A DNA stretch of 59,036 nucleotides. Origin: Caccoplasma_A sp045587545. GTDB taxonomy: Bacteria > Bacteroidota > Bacteroidia > Bacteroidales > G3-4614. Made by a program: the position numbers and the translations under genes. The stretch is from the NCBI GenBank assembly GCA_045587545.1, contig JAZNCN010000024.1, positions 1 through 59,036 of the forward strand, in the 5' to 3' direction. Under the pieces are notes generated by a model. It had not been told where the DNA came from. It saw nothing but the letters and a program-made list of their open reading frames with translations, and made no database searches. Of this stretch, positions 48,348-56,888 are shown piece by piece. Every line of letters starts with the position of its first letter. Position 1 is the first letter of the stretch.

Positions 48348-51300
48348 ATGGCTTCTAACGAAAAACAGCGAATAAATTTTGCTTCCATTAAAAATCCTCT
48401 ATCTTATCCCGATTTTTTGGAAGTACAATTAAAATCTTTCCAAGATTTTCTCCAATTAGACACTCCCCCTGAAAAACGTAAAAATGAGGGATTGTATAAA
48501 GTATTTGCAGAGAACTTTCCTATTACAGATACTCGCAATAACTTTATATTGGAGTTTTTAGATTATTACATTGATCCACCCCGATATACAATTGACGAAT
48601 GTCTCGAAAGAGGTTTAACTTATAGTGTACCTTTAAAGGCAAAACTCAAACTATATTGTACCGATCCGGAACACGAAGAGTTTGAGACCAAGATACAAGA
48701 CGTATATTTAGGTCCTATCCCCTATATGACGGAGAAGGGAACCTTCATCATAAATGGTGCAGAGCGTGTAGTAGTATCTCAATTGCACCGTTCTCCAGGT
48801 GTGTTCTTTGGTCAAAGTTTACACACTAACGGAAAAAAATTATACTCTGCGAGAATCATTCCGTTCAAAGGTTCTTGGATTGAGTTCGCAACAGACATTA
48901 ATAATGTAATGTACGCTTATATCGATCGTAAGAAGAAGTTACCGGTAACAACACTTCTTCGTGCCATCGGTTTTGACAGCGACAAAGATATTTTGGACAT
49001 CTTCGGATTAGCTGAAGAGATTAAGGTTACAAAAACTAATCTAAAGAAGGCAGTCGGACGTCGTTTAGCAGCGGCTATCCTAAAAACAAGTTATGAGGAC
49101 TATGTTGATGAGGATACCGGTGAAGTTGTATCAATTGAGCGTTATCAATTTGTGGTTGAGCGTGAGACAATACTTGAGGAGTCTCACATTGACATGATTT
49201 TAGAGTCTGGAACACCCTCAATCCTATTGCATAAAGACGATCAAACAACTTCTGATTATGCAATTATCTATAACACTCTTAAAAAAGACTCAAGTAACTC
49301 GGAGAAAGAGGCAGTTACACACATATATCGTCTATTACGCAGTGCTGATCCTGTTGACGATGCAAGTGCTCGAGAGGTAATCAATAACTTGTTCTTCTCT
49401 GATAAACGTTATGATTTGGGAGAGGTTGGACGTTACCGTCTAAACAAGAAGTTGAATTTATCAACATCACCCGATATTAAAGTCTTGACAAAAGAGGATA
49501 TAGTTGAGATTATAAAATATCTTATTGAACTAATTAATTCGCATGCTGATGTTGACGATATTGACCACTTGAGCAATCGTCGTGTACGTACAGTAGGTGA
49601 ACAATTATATAATCAATTTGGTATTGGATTGGCACGTATGGCTCGCACAATACGCGACCGTATGAATGTTCGTGATAACGAGGTGTTTACACCTGTCGAG
49701 TTGATAAATGCCAAAACAATATCATCGGTGATAAATACATTCTTCGGTACCAATGCATTGTCTCAGTTCATGGATCAAACAAACCCATTGGCAGAGATAA
49801 CTCACAAACGTCGTATGTCGGCGTTAGGTCCCGGTGGACTTTCTCGTGAACGTGCAGGATTTGAGGTACGTGACGTACACTATACTCACTATGGACGTCT
49901 ATGTCCAATTGAAACACCGGAGGGTCCAAACATCGGTTTGATATCATCACTTTGTGTATATGCAAAGATTAACGATTTAGGTTTCATTGAGACTCCATAT
50001 CGTAAGGTTTCAAACGGAAAAGTTGATTTATCACCCAATGGAATTACATACCTTACAGCTGAGGTAGAGGAGAACCAAATAATAGCACAAGGAAATGCTC
50101 CGTTGAACGACGATGGAACATTTATTCGCACACGTGTTAAATCACGTTTGAATGCAGATTTCCCTGTAGTTGCTCCAGGAGAGGTTGCTTTGATGGACGT
50201 ATCGCCCACACAAATCGCTTCTATTGCAGCATCATTGATTCCTTTCCTTGAGCACGATGATGCTAACCGTGCGTTGATGGGATCTAACATGATGCGTCAG
50301 GCAGTACCTTTGCTTCGTAGTGAAGCTCCTATTGTAGGAACAGGATTGGAGGGACAATTAATACGCGACTCTCGAACACAAATCACAGCTGAGGGTAGTG
50401 GTGTTATAGAGTATGTTGATGCAACAACAATTCGCATCAATTACGATCGTACACCAGAAGAAGAATTTGTAAGCTTTGAGTCTTCAGTTAAGGAGTACAA
50501 CATACCTAAATTCCGCAAAACTAACCAAAGTACAACAATTGACCTTCGTCCAATTTGTAAAAAAGGGCAAAGAGTATCAGAAGGAGATATCCTTACAGAG
50601 GGATATTCAACAGAGAATGGCGAGTTGGCATTAGGTCGTAACTTGAAAGTGGCATTCATGCCTTGGAAAGGTTACAACTACGAGGACGCTATCGTTCTTA
50701 ACGAGCGTATCGTACGTGAAGATATACTAACTTCGGTACACGTTGATGAATACACTCTTGAAGTTCGCGAAACAAAACGTGGAATGGAGGAGTTGACTTC
50801 AGATATTCCTAACGTAAGCGAAGAGGCAACAAAAGATCTTGACGAGCGTGGTATAATCCGTATAGGAGCGCATGTTGCACCCGGTGATATCATGATAGGT
50901 AAGATTACTCCTAAGGGAGAATCAGATCCTTCACCGGAAGAAAAATTGTTGCGTGCCATTTTCGGAGACAAAGCAGGCGATGTTAAAGATGCATCATTGA
51001 AAGCATCACCATCTTTGAAAGGTGTGGTAATAGGAACAAACCTATTCTCTAAAGCAGAGAAGAAAAAAGGTAAAAAACTTGAGAGTGAGTTGGCTCCATT
51101 AGAAGAGGAGTATGCAGCACGTCAAGCAGAATTAAAAACAATTCTAATTGACAAGTTGAATACCTTAACAAAAGGCAAGACATCACAAGGGGTAAAAGAC
51201 TTCTTAGGAATAGAGATAATACCAAAAGGTGCAAAATTCTCACAAAAGGCCTTGGCTGAGTTAGATTACTCATTAGTTCAAGTAAGCAAGTGGACTACCG

Positions 51301-52151
51301 ATAACGAGAAGAACGATATGATACGTGCAACAATCATCAACTATCTGAAGAAATCAAAAGAGATAGATGCAGAGTTGCGTCGTAAGAAAGCTGATATGTC
51401 AATTGGTGATGAGTTACCTTCAGGAATAATGAAGATGGCAAAAGTATATATCGCCAAGAAACGTAAAATCGGTGTCGGTGATAAGATGGCAGGACGCCAC
51501 GGAAACAAAGGTATTGTATCGCGCGTAGTACGTCAAGAAGATATGCCTTTCTTGGAAGATGGAACACCAGTTGATATAGTGTTGAATCCCCTAGGTGTGC
51601 CTTCACGTATGAACTTGGGTCAGATATTTGAGACCGTATTAGGTTGGGCAGGCCGTGAGTTGGGAGAGAAGTTTGCAACACCTATCTTTGATGGAGCAAG
51701 TCTTGATGATCTTAACGAGTGGACTGATAAAGCAGGAGTTCCCCGTTACGGAAAGACTTACTTATACGACGGACATACAGGCGAGCGTTTTGACCAACCG
51801 GCAACTGTAGGAGTAATCTACATGTTGAAACTTGGACACATGGTTGAAGATAAGATGCACGCGCGTTCAATAGGTCCTTACTCTTTGATTACACAACAAC
51901 CTCTTGGAGGTAAAGCTCAATTCGGAGGACAACGTTTCGGAGAGATGGAGGTTTGGGCACTTGAAGCATTTGGAGCGTCACACATACTACAAGAGATACT
52001 TACAATAAAGAGTGATGATGTAGTAGGCCGTTCAAAAGCTTACGAGGCAATTGTAAAAGGCGAGAAGATGCCAACACCGGGCATACCGGAGTCGCTTAAT
52101 GTATTGCTTCACGAGTTGAGAGGATTAGGATTAAGCATAAAATTAGACTAA
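48348..52151 (+). CDS. rpoB: RNA polymerase beta subunit
   Basis: The 1267-residue protein has all RpoB domains. The rifampicin pocket reads LSQFMDQTNPLAEITHKRRM, with Asp, His and Arg/Ser at the usual sensitive positions, so nothing suggests rifampicin resistance. IETPEGPNIGLI and the flap GDKMAGRHGNKGIVS are clear. I use the ATG at 48348 (MASNEKQRINF); a TTG nine bases upstream would only extend it by three residues. The distance to rpoC is 87 nt. Confidence 0.98.
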   Translation: MASNEKQRINFASIKNPLSYPDFLEVQLKSFQDFLQLDTPPEKRKNEGLYKVFAENFPITDTRNNFILEFLDYYIDPPRYTIDECLERGLTYSVPLKAKLKLYCTDPEHEEFETKIQDVYLGPIPYMTEKGTFIINGAERVVVSQLHRSPGVFFGQSLHTNGKKLYSARIIPFKGSWIEFATDINNVMYAYIDRKKKLPVTTLLRAIGFDSDKDILDIFGLAEEIKVTKTNLKKAVGRRLAAAILKTSYEDYVDEDTGEVVSIERYQFVVERETILEESHIDMILESGTPSILLHKDDQTTSDYAIIYNTLKKDSSNSEKEAVTHIYRLLRSADPVDDASAREVINNLFFSDKRYDLGEVGRYRLNKKLNLSTSPDIKVLTKEDIVEIIKYLIELINSHADVDDIDHLSNRRVRTVGEQLYNQFGIGLARMARTIRDRMNVRDNEVFTPVELINAKTISSVINTFFGTNALSQFMDQTNPLAEITHKRRMSALGPGGLSRERAGFEVRDVHYTHYGRLCPIETPEGPNIGLISSLCVYAKINDLGFIETPYRKVSNGKVDLSPNGITYLTAEVEENQIIAQGNAPLNDDGTFIRTRVKSRLNADFPVVAPGEVALMDVSPTQIASIAASLIPFLEHDDANRALMGSNMMRQAVPLLRSEAPIVGTGLEGQLIRDSRTQITAEGSGVIEYVDATTIRINYDRTPEEEFVSFESSVKEYNIPKFRKTNQSTTIDLRPICKKGQRVSEGDILTEGYSTENGELALGRNLKVAFMPWKGYNYEDAIVLNERIVREDILTSVHVDEYTLEVRETKRGMEELTSDIPNVSEEATKDLDERGIIRIGAHVAPGDIMIGKITPKGESDPSPEEKLLRAIFGDKAGDVKDASLKASPSLKGVVIGTNLFSKAEKKKGKKLESELAPLEEEYAARQAELKTILIDKLNTLTKGKTSQGVKDFLGIEIIPKGAKFSQKALAELDYSLVQVSKWTTDNEKNDMIRATIINYLKKSKEIDAELRRKKADMSIGDELPSGIMKMAKVYIAKKRKIGVGDKMAGRHGNKGIVSRVVRQEDMPFLEDGTPVDIVLNPLGVPSRMNLGQIFETVLGWAGRELGEKFATPIFDGASLDDLNEWTDKAGVPRYGKTYLYDGHTGERFDQPATVGVIYMLKLGHMVEDKMHARSIGPYSLITQQPLGGKAQFGGQRFGEMEVWALEAFGASHILQEILTIKSDDVVGRSKAYEAIVKGEKMPTPGIPESLNVLLHELRGLGLSIKLD

Positions 52152-52171
52152 TCGCCCGAATAATTTATCTG

Positions 52172-52206
52172 GCAGGAGTGCTGCGAGGCACGCCGCACTC
52201 TCGCCA
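52172..52206 (+). other. Hairpin between rpoB and rpoC
   Basis: GGCAGGAGTGC can pair with GCACTCTCGCC (two mismatches) around a 13-nt loop. It has no T run, so it is not a terminator. It may be an RNA processing or stability element. Confidence 0.4.
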
Positions 52207-52238
52207 ATTAATTACCAAATCTGTATATAAACAAAAAT

Positions 52239-55200
52239 ATGGCATATAAAAAAGATAGCAAGGTAAAAAGTAATTTCTCGAAAATTACAATCGGATTAGC
52301 ATCGCCCGAGGAGATAAGAATAAACTCTCGAGGTGAGGTCTTAAAACCCGAAACAATTAACTACCGCACATATAAGCCTGAGCGTGACGGATTGTTCTGT
52401 GAGAGAATATTCGGTCCCGTAAAGGATTACGAATGTTTTTGCGGAAAGTACAAACGTATTCGCTATCGCGGTATAGTCTGCGACCATTGTGGTGTAGAGG
52501 TTACCGAGAAAAAAGTACGTCGTGAGCGTACAGGACACATACAGTTGGTAGTGCCTGTAGCACACATTTGGTATTTCCGTTCGTTGCCCAATAAAATAGG
52601 TTACTTATTAGGATTACCCACTAAAAAGTTGGACGCCATTATTTATTATGAAAAATATGTGGTTATACAACCAGGTGTGAAATCTGATGTATTGGCAACA
52701 TACGATTTACTATCAGAAGAGGAGTATCTTGCAGTATTGGAGACATTACCACAGGATAACCAATATCTTGAAGACACTGACCCTGATAAGTTCATAGCTA
52801 AGATGGGAGCAGAGGCCGTTTATGATTTATTGGTACGTTTAGACTTAGACTCTCTATCATACGAGTTGCGTCACCGTGCAAGCACCGATGGCTCACAACA
52901 ACGTAAAACCGAAGCATTAAAACGTTTGCAAGTAGTAGAGTCGTTCCGTTCATCTCGTGAGATAAACAAACCCGAGTGGATGATATTGAATGTAATTCCG
53001 GTTATACCACCAGAATTGCGTCCATTGGTACCATTAGATGGAGGTCGCTTTGCAACATCAGACCTTAACGACCTATATCGTCGCGTAATTATACGTAACA
53101 ATCGTTTGAAACGATTAATAGAGATAAAAGCACCCGATGTAATCTTGCGTAACGAAAAACGTATGTTGCAAGAGGCAGTCGATTCATTGCTTGATAACTC
53201 TCGCAAAGCAAGTGCATTCAAAACAGAGGCAAACCGTCCCTTGAAATCTTTGTCAGACAGTTTGAAAGGAAAACAAGGACGCTTCCGTCAGAACTTACTT
53301 GGAAAACGTGTCGATTACTCAGCACGTTCGGTAATTGTTGTAGGACCTGAATTGAAGATGCACGAGTGCGGTCTTCCCAAAGATATGGCGGCAGAGTTGT
53401 ACAAACCATTTGTAATCCGCAAACTTATTGAGCGCGGAATTGTAAAAACGGTTAAATCTGCCAAAAAGATTATTGACCGCAAAGAGCCCGTTGTATGGGA
53501 CATTCTTGAGCACGTGATGAAAGGACACCCCGTGCTCCTAAACCGTGCCCCAACACTTCACCGTTTGGGTATCCAGGCATTCCAACCTCGCATGATTGAG
53601 GGTAAAGCAATACAGTTGCACCCATTGGCATGTACCGCGTTCAATGCCGACTTTGACGGTGACCAAATGGCGGTTCACCTACCATTAGGTAACGAAGCAA
53701 TCTTGGAGGCCCAAATATTGATGTTAGGTTCGCACAACATTTTGAACCCTGCAAACGGAGCGCCTATCACAGTTCCTTCACAAGATATGGTTTTGGGATT
53801 GTACTATATTACCAAAATGCGTAAAGGCGACAAGGGAGAGGGCTTAACATTCTACGGACCAGAAGAGGCCGAGATTGCATACAACGAAGGCAAAGTAACA
53901 CTTCATGCACACGTTAAGGTATTAGTAAAAGACCTTGATGAGAACGGAAATATTGTAGAGGTAATGCGAGAGACATCTGTTGGACGTGTACTTGTAAATC
54001 AATATGTTCCCGAAGAAGTAGGATACATAAATGAGATATTCAAGAAAAAATCACTTCGCGATATCATCAGCCGTGTAATTAAAGTATGCGGAATGGTTCG
54101 TGCAGCACAATTCCTTGATGATATTAAGAACCTTGGTTATCGCATGGCGTTCAAGGGAGGATTGTCATTCAACCTTGCCGATGTAATCATACCTGAGGAG
54201 AAAGAGAAGATGATTCAAGAAGGTTACGAGAAAGTAGAGCAAATCGTAGCCGACTATAATATGGGATTCACCACATACAACGAGCGTTACAACCGTATCA
54301 TTGATGCTTGGACAAGGGTAAATACCGAGTTATCAGCAATCTTGTTGAAACAATTAACAAACGACAAGCAAGGATTTAACTCAGTATTTATGATGCTTGA
54401 CTCAGGAGCCCGTGGTTCTAAAGAGCAGATTTGTCAGTTGTCAGGTATGCGTGGTTTGATGGCGAAACCTCAAAAATCAGGAGCAGAGGGTGGACAAATT
54501 ATTGAAAACCCAATTCTTGCGAACTTTAAAGAGGGATTGTCAGTGTTGGAGTACTTTATCTCAACACACGGAGCTCGTAAAGGTTTGGCAGATACCGCGT
54601 TGAAAACAGCTGATGCAGGATACTTGACTCGTCGTCTTGTTGACGTTGCGCATGATGTGATAATTCACGAGGAGGATTGTGGAACACTTCGCGGATTGGT
54701 ATGCACTGAGTTGAAAAACAATAAAGAGACTGTAGCAACACTATATGAGCGCATCTTGGGTCGTGTATCGGTACACGATGTACAACACCCAATAACCGGT
54801 GAGATAATAGTAGAAGCAGGACAAGAGATAACCGAGGAGATAGCACAACGCATTGAGGATTCTCCAATTGAGCGCGTAGAGATACGTTCAGTATTAACTT
54901 GTGAATCTAAAAAAGGAGTTTGTGCAAAATGTTACGGACGTAACCTTGCAACAGGTAGATTGGTACAAAAAGGAGAGGCAGTTGGTATTATTGCGGCACA
55001 ATCAATTGGTGAGCCTGGTACACAGTTGACACTTCGTACATTCCACGTCGGAGGTATTGCATCAAACATTGAGACAGTATCAAATGTAATGTCTCGTTAT
55101 GATGGTATCCTTGAAATTGACGAGTTGCGTACAGTTGATGCAAAAGATGAAGCAGGGAAAGATATAATGGTGGTTGTAGGACGTTTGGCAGAGATGCGTA

Positions 55201-56495
55201 TAGTAGATCCTCACACTAAGATAGTCTTGACCTCAACCAACATACCTTACGGCTCAAAATTGTACTTTAACGATGGAGCAACCGTTAAGAAAGGCGATGT
55301 AATCTGTGAGTGGGATCCCTTCAATGCAGTAATCATAAGTGAGGCAACAGGTAAGCTTAAATTTGAGAATGTAATAGAGGGAGTTAACTACAAACTTGAG
55401 AGCGATGAGCAAACAGGATTTAGTGAGAAGATAATCACTGAATCAAAAGATCACACTCGCATACCATCAGCATTAATTGTAGGGGCTGACGGTACAACAG
55501 AGCGTAGTTACTCATTACCATTAGGAGCACACATCATGGTTGAAGAGGGACAAGATATTAAAGCAGGAGATATTTTGGTTAAGATACCCCGCGCCGTAGG
55601 TAAAGCCGGTGATATCACCGGAGGTCTTCCTCGTGTAACCGAGTTGTTTGAGGCTCGTAACCCATCTAATCCCGCAGTAGTAGCAGAGATTGACGGAGAG
55701 GTTAAATTGGGCAAAATCAAACGTGGTAACCGTGAGATTATCATCACCTCAAAAACAGGCGAAGAGAAGAAATATCTTGTATCGTTGTCAAAACAAATAC
55801 TTGTACAAGAGAACGACTATGTACGAGCAGGAACACCATTGTCAGACGGCTCAATAACACCAGCCGACATCTTGGCAATTAAAGGACCCACAGCAGTACA
55901 GGAGTATATCGTAAACGAGGTGCAAGACGTATATCGCTTACAAGGTGTGAAAATTAACGACAAACACTTTGAAGTAATCGTTCGTCAGATGATGCGCAAA
56001 GTAACAATCGTTGATCCGGGAGATACTCGCTTCCTTGAGCAACAAATAGTTGACAAACTTGAGTTTATGGAAGAGAATGATCGTATCTGGGGTAAAAAAG
56101 TTGTTACCGATGCAGGCGACTCTCAAAACTTACGTCCCGGTCAGATAGTGACCGCACGTAAACTTAGAGAGGAGAACTCTTTGTTGATACGTCGTGACCT
56201 TAAACCTGTTGAAGTACGTGATGCAGTACCTGCAACATCTGAACAAAACTTGCAAGGAATCACACGTGCGGCACTACAAACAAGCAGCTTTATGTCGGCA
56301 GCATCGTTCCAGGAGACAACAAAAGTGTTGAACGAGGCGGCAATTAACGGAAAAGTTGACAAGTTGGAAGGTATGAAAGAGAATGTAATTTGCGGACACT
56401 TGATACCTGCCGGAACAGGACAACGTCAATTCAACAAATTGATAGTAGGTTCTCGTGAGGACTTTGAAAAGATTGTTGCAGAGACAGAAGAGTAA
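52239..56495 (+). CDS. rpoC: RNA polymerase beta' subunit
   Basis: The 1418-residue catalytic subunit has the N-terminal zinc site (CFCGKYKRIRYRGIVCDHCG), the active-site NADFDGDQMAVH (three Asp for Mg2+), the bridge helix and trigger loop region (AAQSIGEPGTQLTLRTFH) and the second zinc site (CESKKGVCAKCYGRNLA). Length and order are those of the Bacteroidota protein. It is the last gene of the cluster; a strong terminator follows. Confidence 0.98.
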   Translation: MAYKKDSKVKSNFSKITIGLASPEEIRINSRGEVLKPETINYRTYKPERDGLFCERIFGPVKDYECFCGKYKRIRYRGIVCDHCGVEVTEKKVRRERTGHIQLVVPVAHIWYFRSLPNKIGYLLGLPTKKLDAIIYYEKYVVIQPGVKSDVLATYDLLSEEEYLAVLETLPQDNQYLEDTDPDKFIAKMGAEAVYDLLVRLDLDSLSYELRHRASTDGSQQRKTEALKRLQVVESFRSSREINKPEWMILNVIPVIPPELRPLVPLDGGRFATSDLNDLYRRVIIRNNRLKRLIEIKAPDVILRNEKRMLQEAVDSLLDNSRKASAFKTEANRPLKSLSDSLKGKQGRFRQNLLGKRVDYSARSVIVVGPELKMHECGLPKDMAAELYKPFVIRKLIERGIVKTVKSAKKIIDRKEPVVWDILEHVMKGHPVLLNRAPTLHRLGIQAFQPRMIEGKAIQLHPLACTAFNADFDGDQMAVHLPLGNEAILEAQILMLGSHNILNPANGAPITVPSQDMVLGLYYITKMRKGDKGEGLTFYGPEEAEIAYNEGKVTLHAHVKVLVKDLDENGNIVEVMRETSVGRVLVNQYVPEEVGYINEIFKKKSLRDIISRVIKVCGMVRAAQFLDDIKNLGYRMAFKGGLSFNLADVIIPEEKEKMIQEGYEKVEQIVADYNMGFTTYNERYNRIIDAWTRVNTELSAILLKQLTNDKQGFNSVFMMLDSGARGSKEQICQLSGMRGLMAKPQKSGAEGGQIIENPILANFKEGLSVLEYFISTHGARKGLADTALKTADAGYLTRRLVDVAHDVIIHEEDCGTLRGLVCTELKNNKETVATLYERILGRVSVHDVQHPITGEIIVEAGQEITEEIAQRIEDSPIERVEIRSVLTCESKKGVCAKCYGRNLATGRLVQKGEAVGIIAAQSIGEPGTQLTLRTFHVGGIASNIETVSNVMSRYDGILEIDELRTVDAKDEAGKDIMVVVGRLAEMRIVDPHTKIVLTSTNIPYGSKLYFNDGATVKKGDVICEWDPFNAVIISEATGKLKFENVIEGVNYKLESDEQTGFSEKIITESKDHTRIPSALIVGADGTTERSYSLPLGAHIMVEEGQDIKAGDILVKIPRAVGKAGDITGGLPRVTELFEARNPSNPAVVAEIDGEVKLGKIKRGNREIIITSKTGEEKKYLVSLSKQILVQENDYVRAGTPLSDGSITPADILAIKGPTAVQEYIVNEVQDVYRLQGVKINDKHFEVIVRQMMRKVTIVDPGDTRFLEQQIVDKLEFMEENDRIWGKKVVTDAGDSQNLRPGQIVTARKLREENSLLIRRDLKPVEVRDAVPATSEQNLQGITRAALQTSSFMSAASFQETTKVLNEAAINGKVDKLEGMKENVICGHLIPAGTGQRQFNKLIVGSREDFEKIVAETEE

Positions 56496-56500
56496 AATAA

Positions 56501-56531
56501 GTTTTTAGTTGTTAGCCTTTAGTTGTTAGGG
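56501..56531 (+). repeat. Dispersed TTAGTTGTTAG tail after rpoC
   Basis: GTTTTTAGTTGTTAG, then CCTTTAGTTGTTAGG, begins 6 nt after the rpoC stop. It lacks the GC-rich core of copies A-C. Confidence 0.5.
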
Positions 56532-56554
56532 GCTGACAATACACAAAATAGAGT

Positions 56555-56590
56555 AGGAGGGCTATCCAAATGGGTAACCCTCCTTTTTTT
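56555..56590 (+). terminator. Terminator of the rpoBC operon
   Basis: AGGAGGG pairs with CCCTCCT. The inner TATCC / GGGTA (one G.U) closes the loop, and seven Ts follow. Confidence 0.9.
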
Positions 56591-56888
56591 GTTCCCTCAT
56601 CTAAATCCTATCTGGTAGGGAGGGGTTATTTTACGCATTAGTATTATATAACTTTTTTGTGTTATGAAAAAACACTTCTCAGGGGAAGAAGAGAATCTGT
56701 TAAAAATCTTGCTAATAGATAAAAATTTTAAGGGAAAAGTATAAAATTTGAAAATAATAAATTAAATTTGAAGATGCTAAATTGTCGTTAATAGTGTATT
56801 AACGGCAGGTTGCGTATTGTAAAATATTGAAAAATAATATATTATAACTATTTTAATTAACATTTTTATTAACTAAATTCAAAAAGGT
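56591..56888. other. Upstream region of the secreted repeat protein gene
   Basis: No gene is supported. TAAATTTG at 56763-56770 could be a -7 element without a -33 partner. CGTTAAT-AGTGT-ATTAACG (56786-56804) is a perfect 7-bp inverted repeat between it and the start codon and may be an operator. The rest is A/T-rich. Confidence 0.4.

Noticed and set aside
56664..56744. A 26-residue frame after the rpoBC terminator
   Set aside because: Too short, with no family, promoter or SD; likely chance in A/T-rich DNA.
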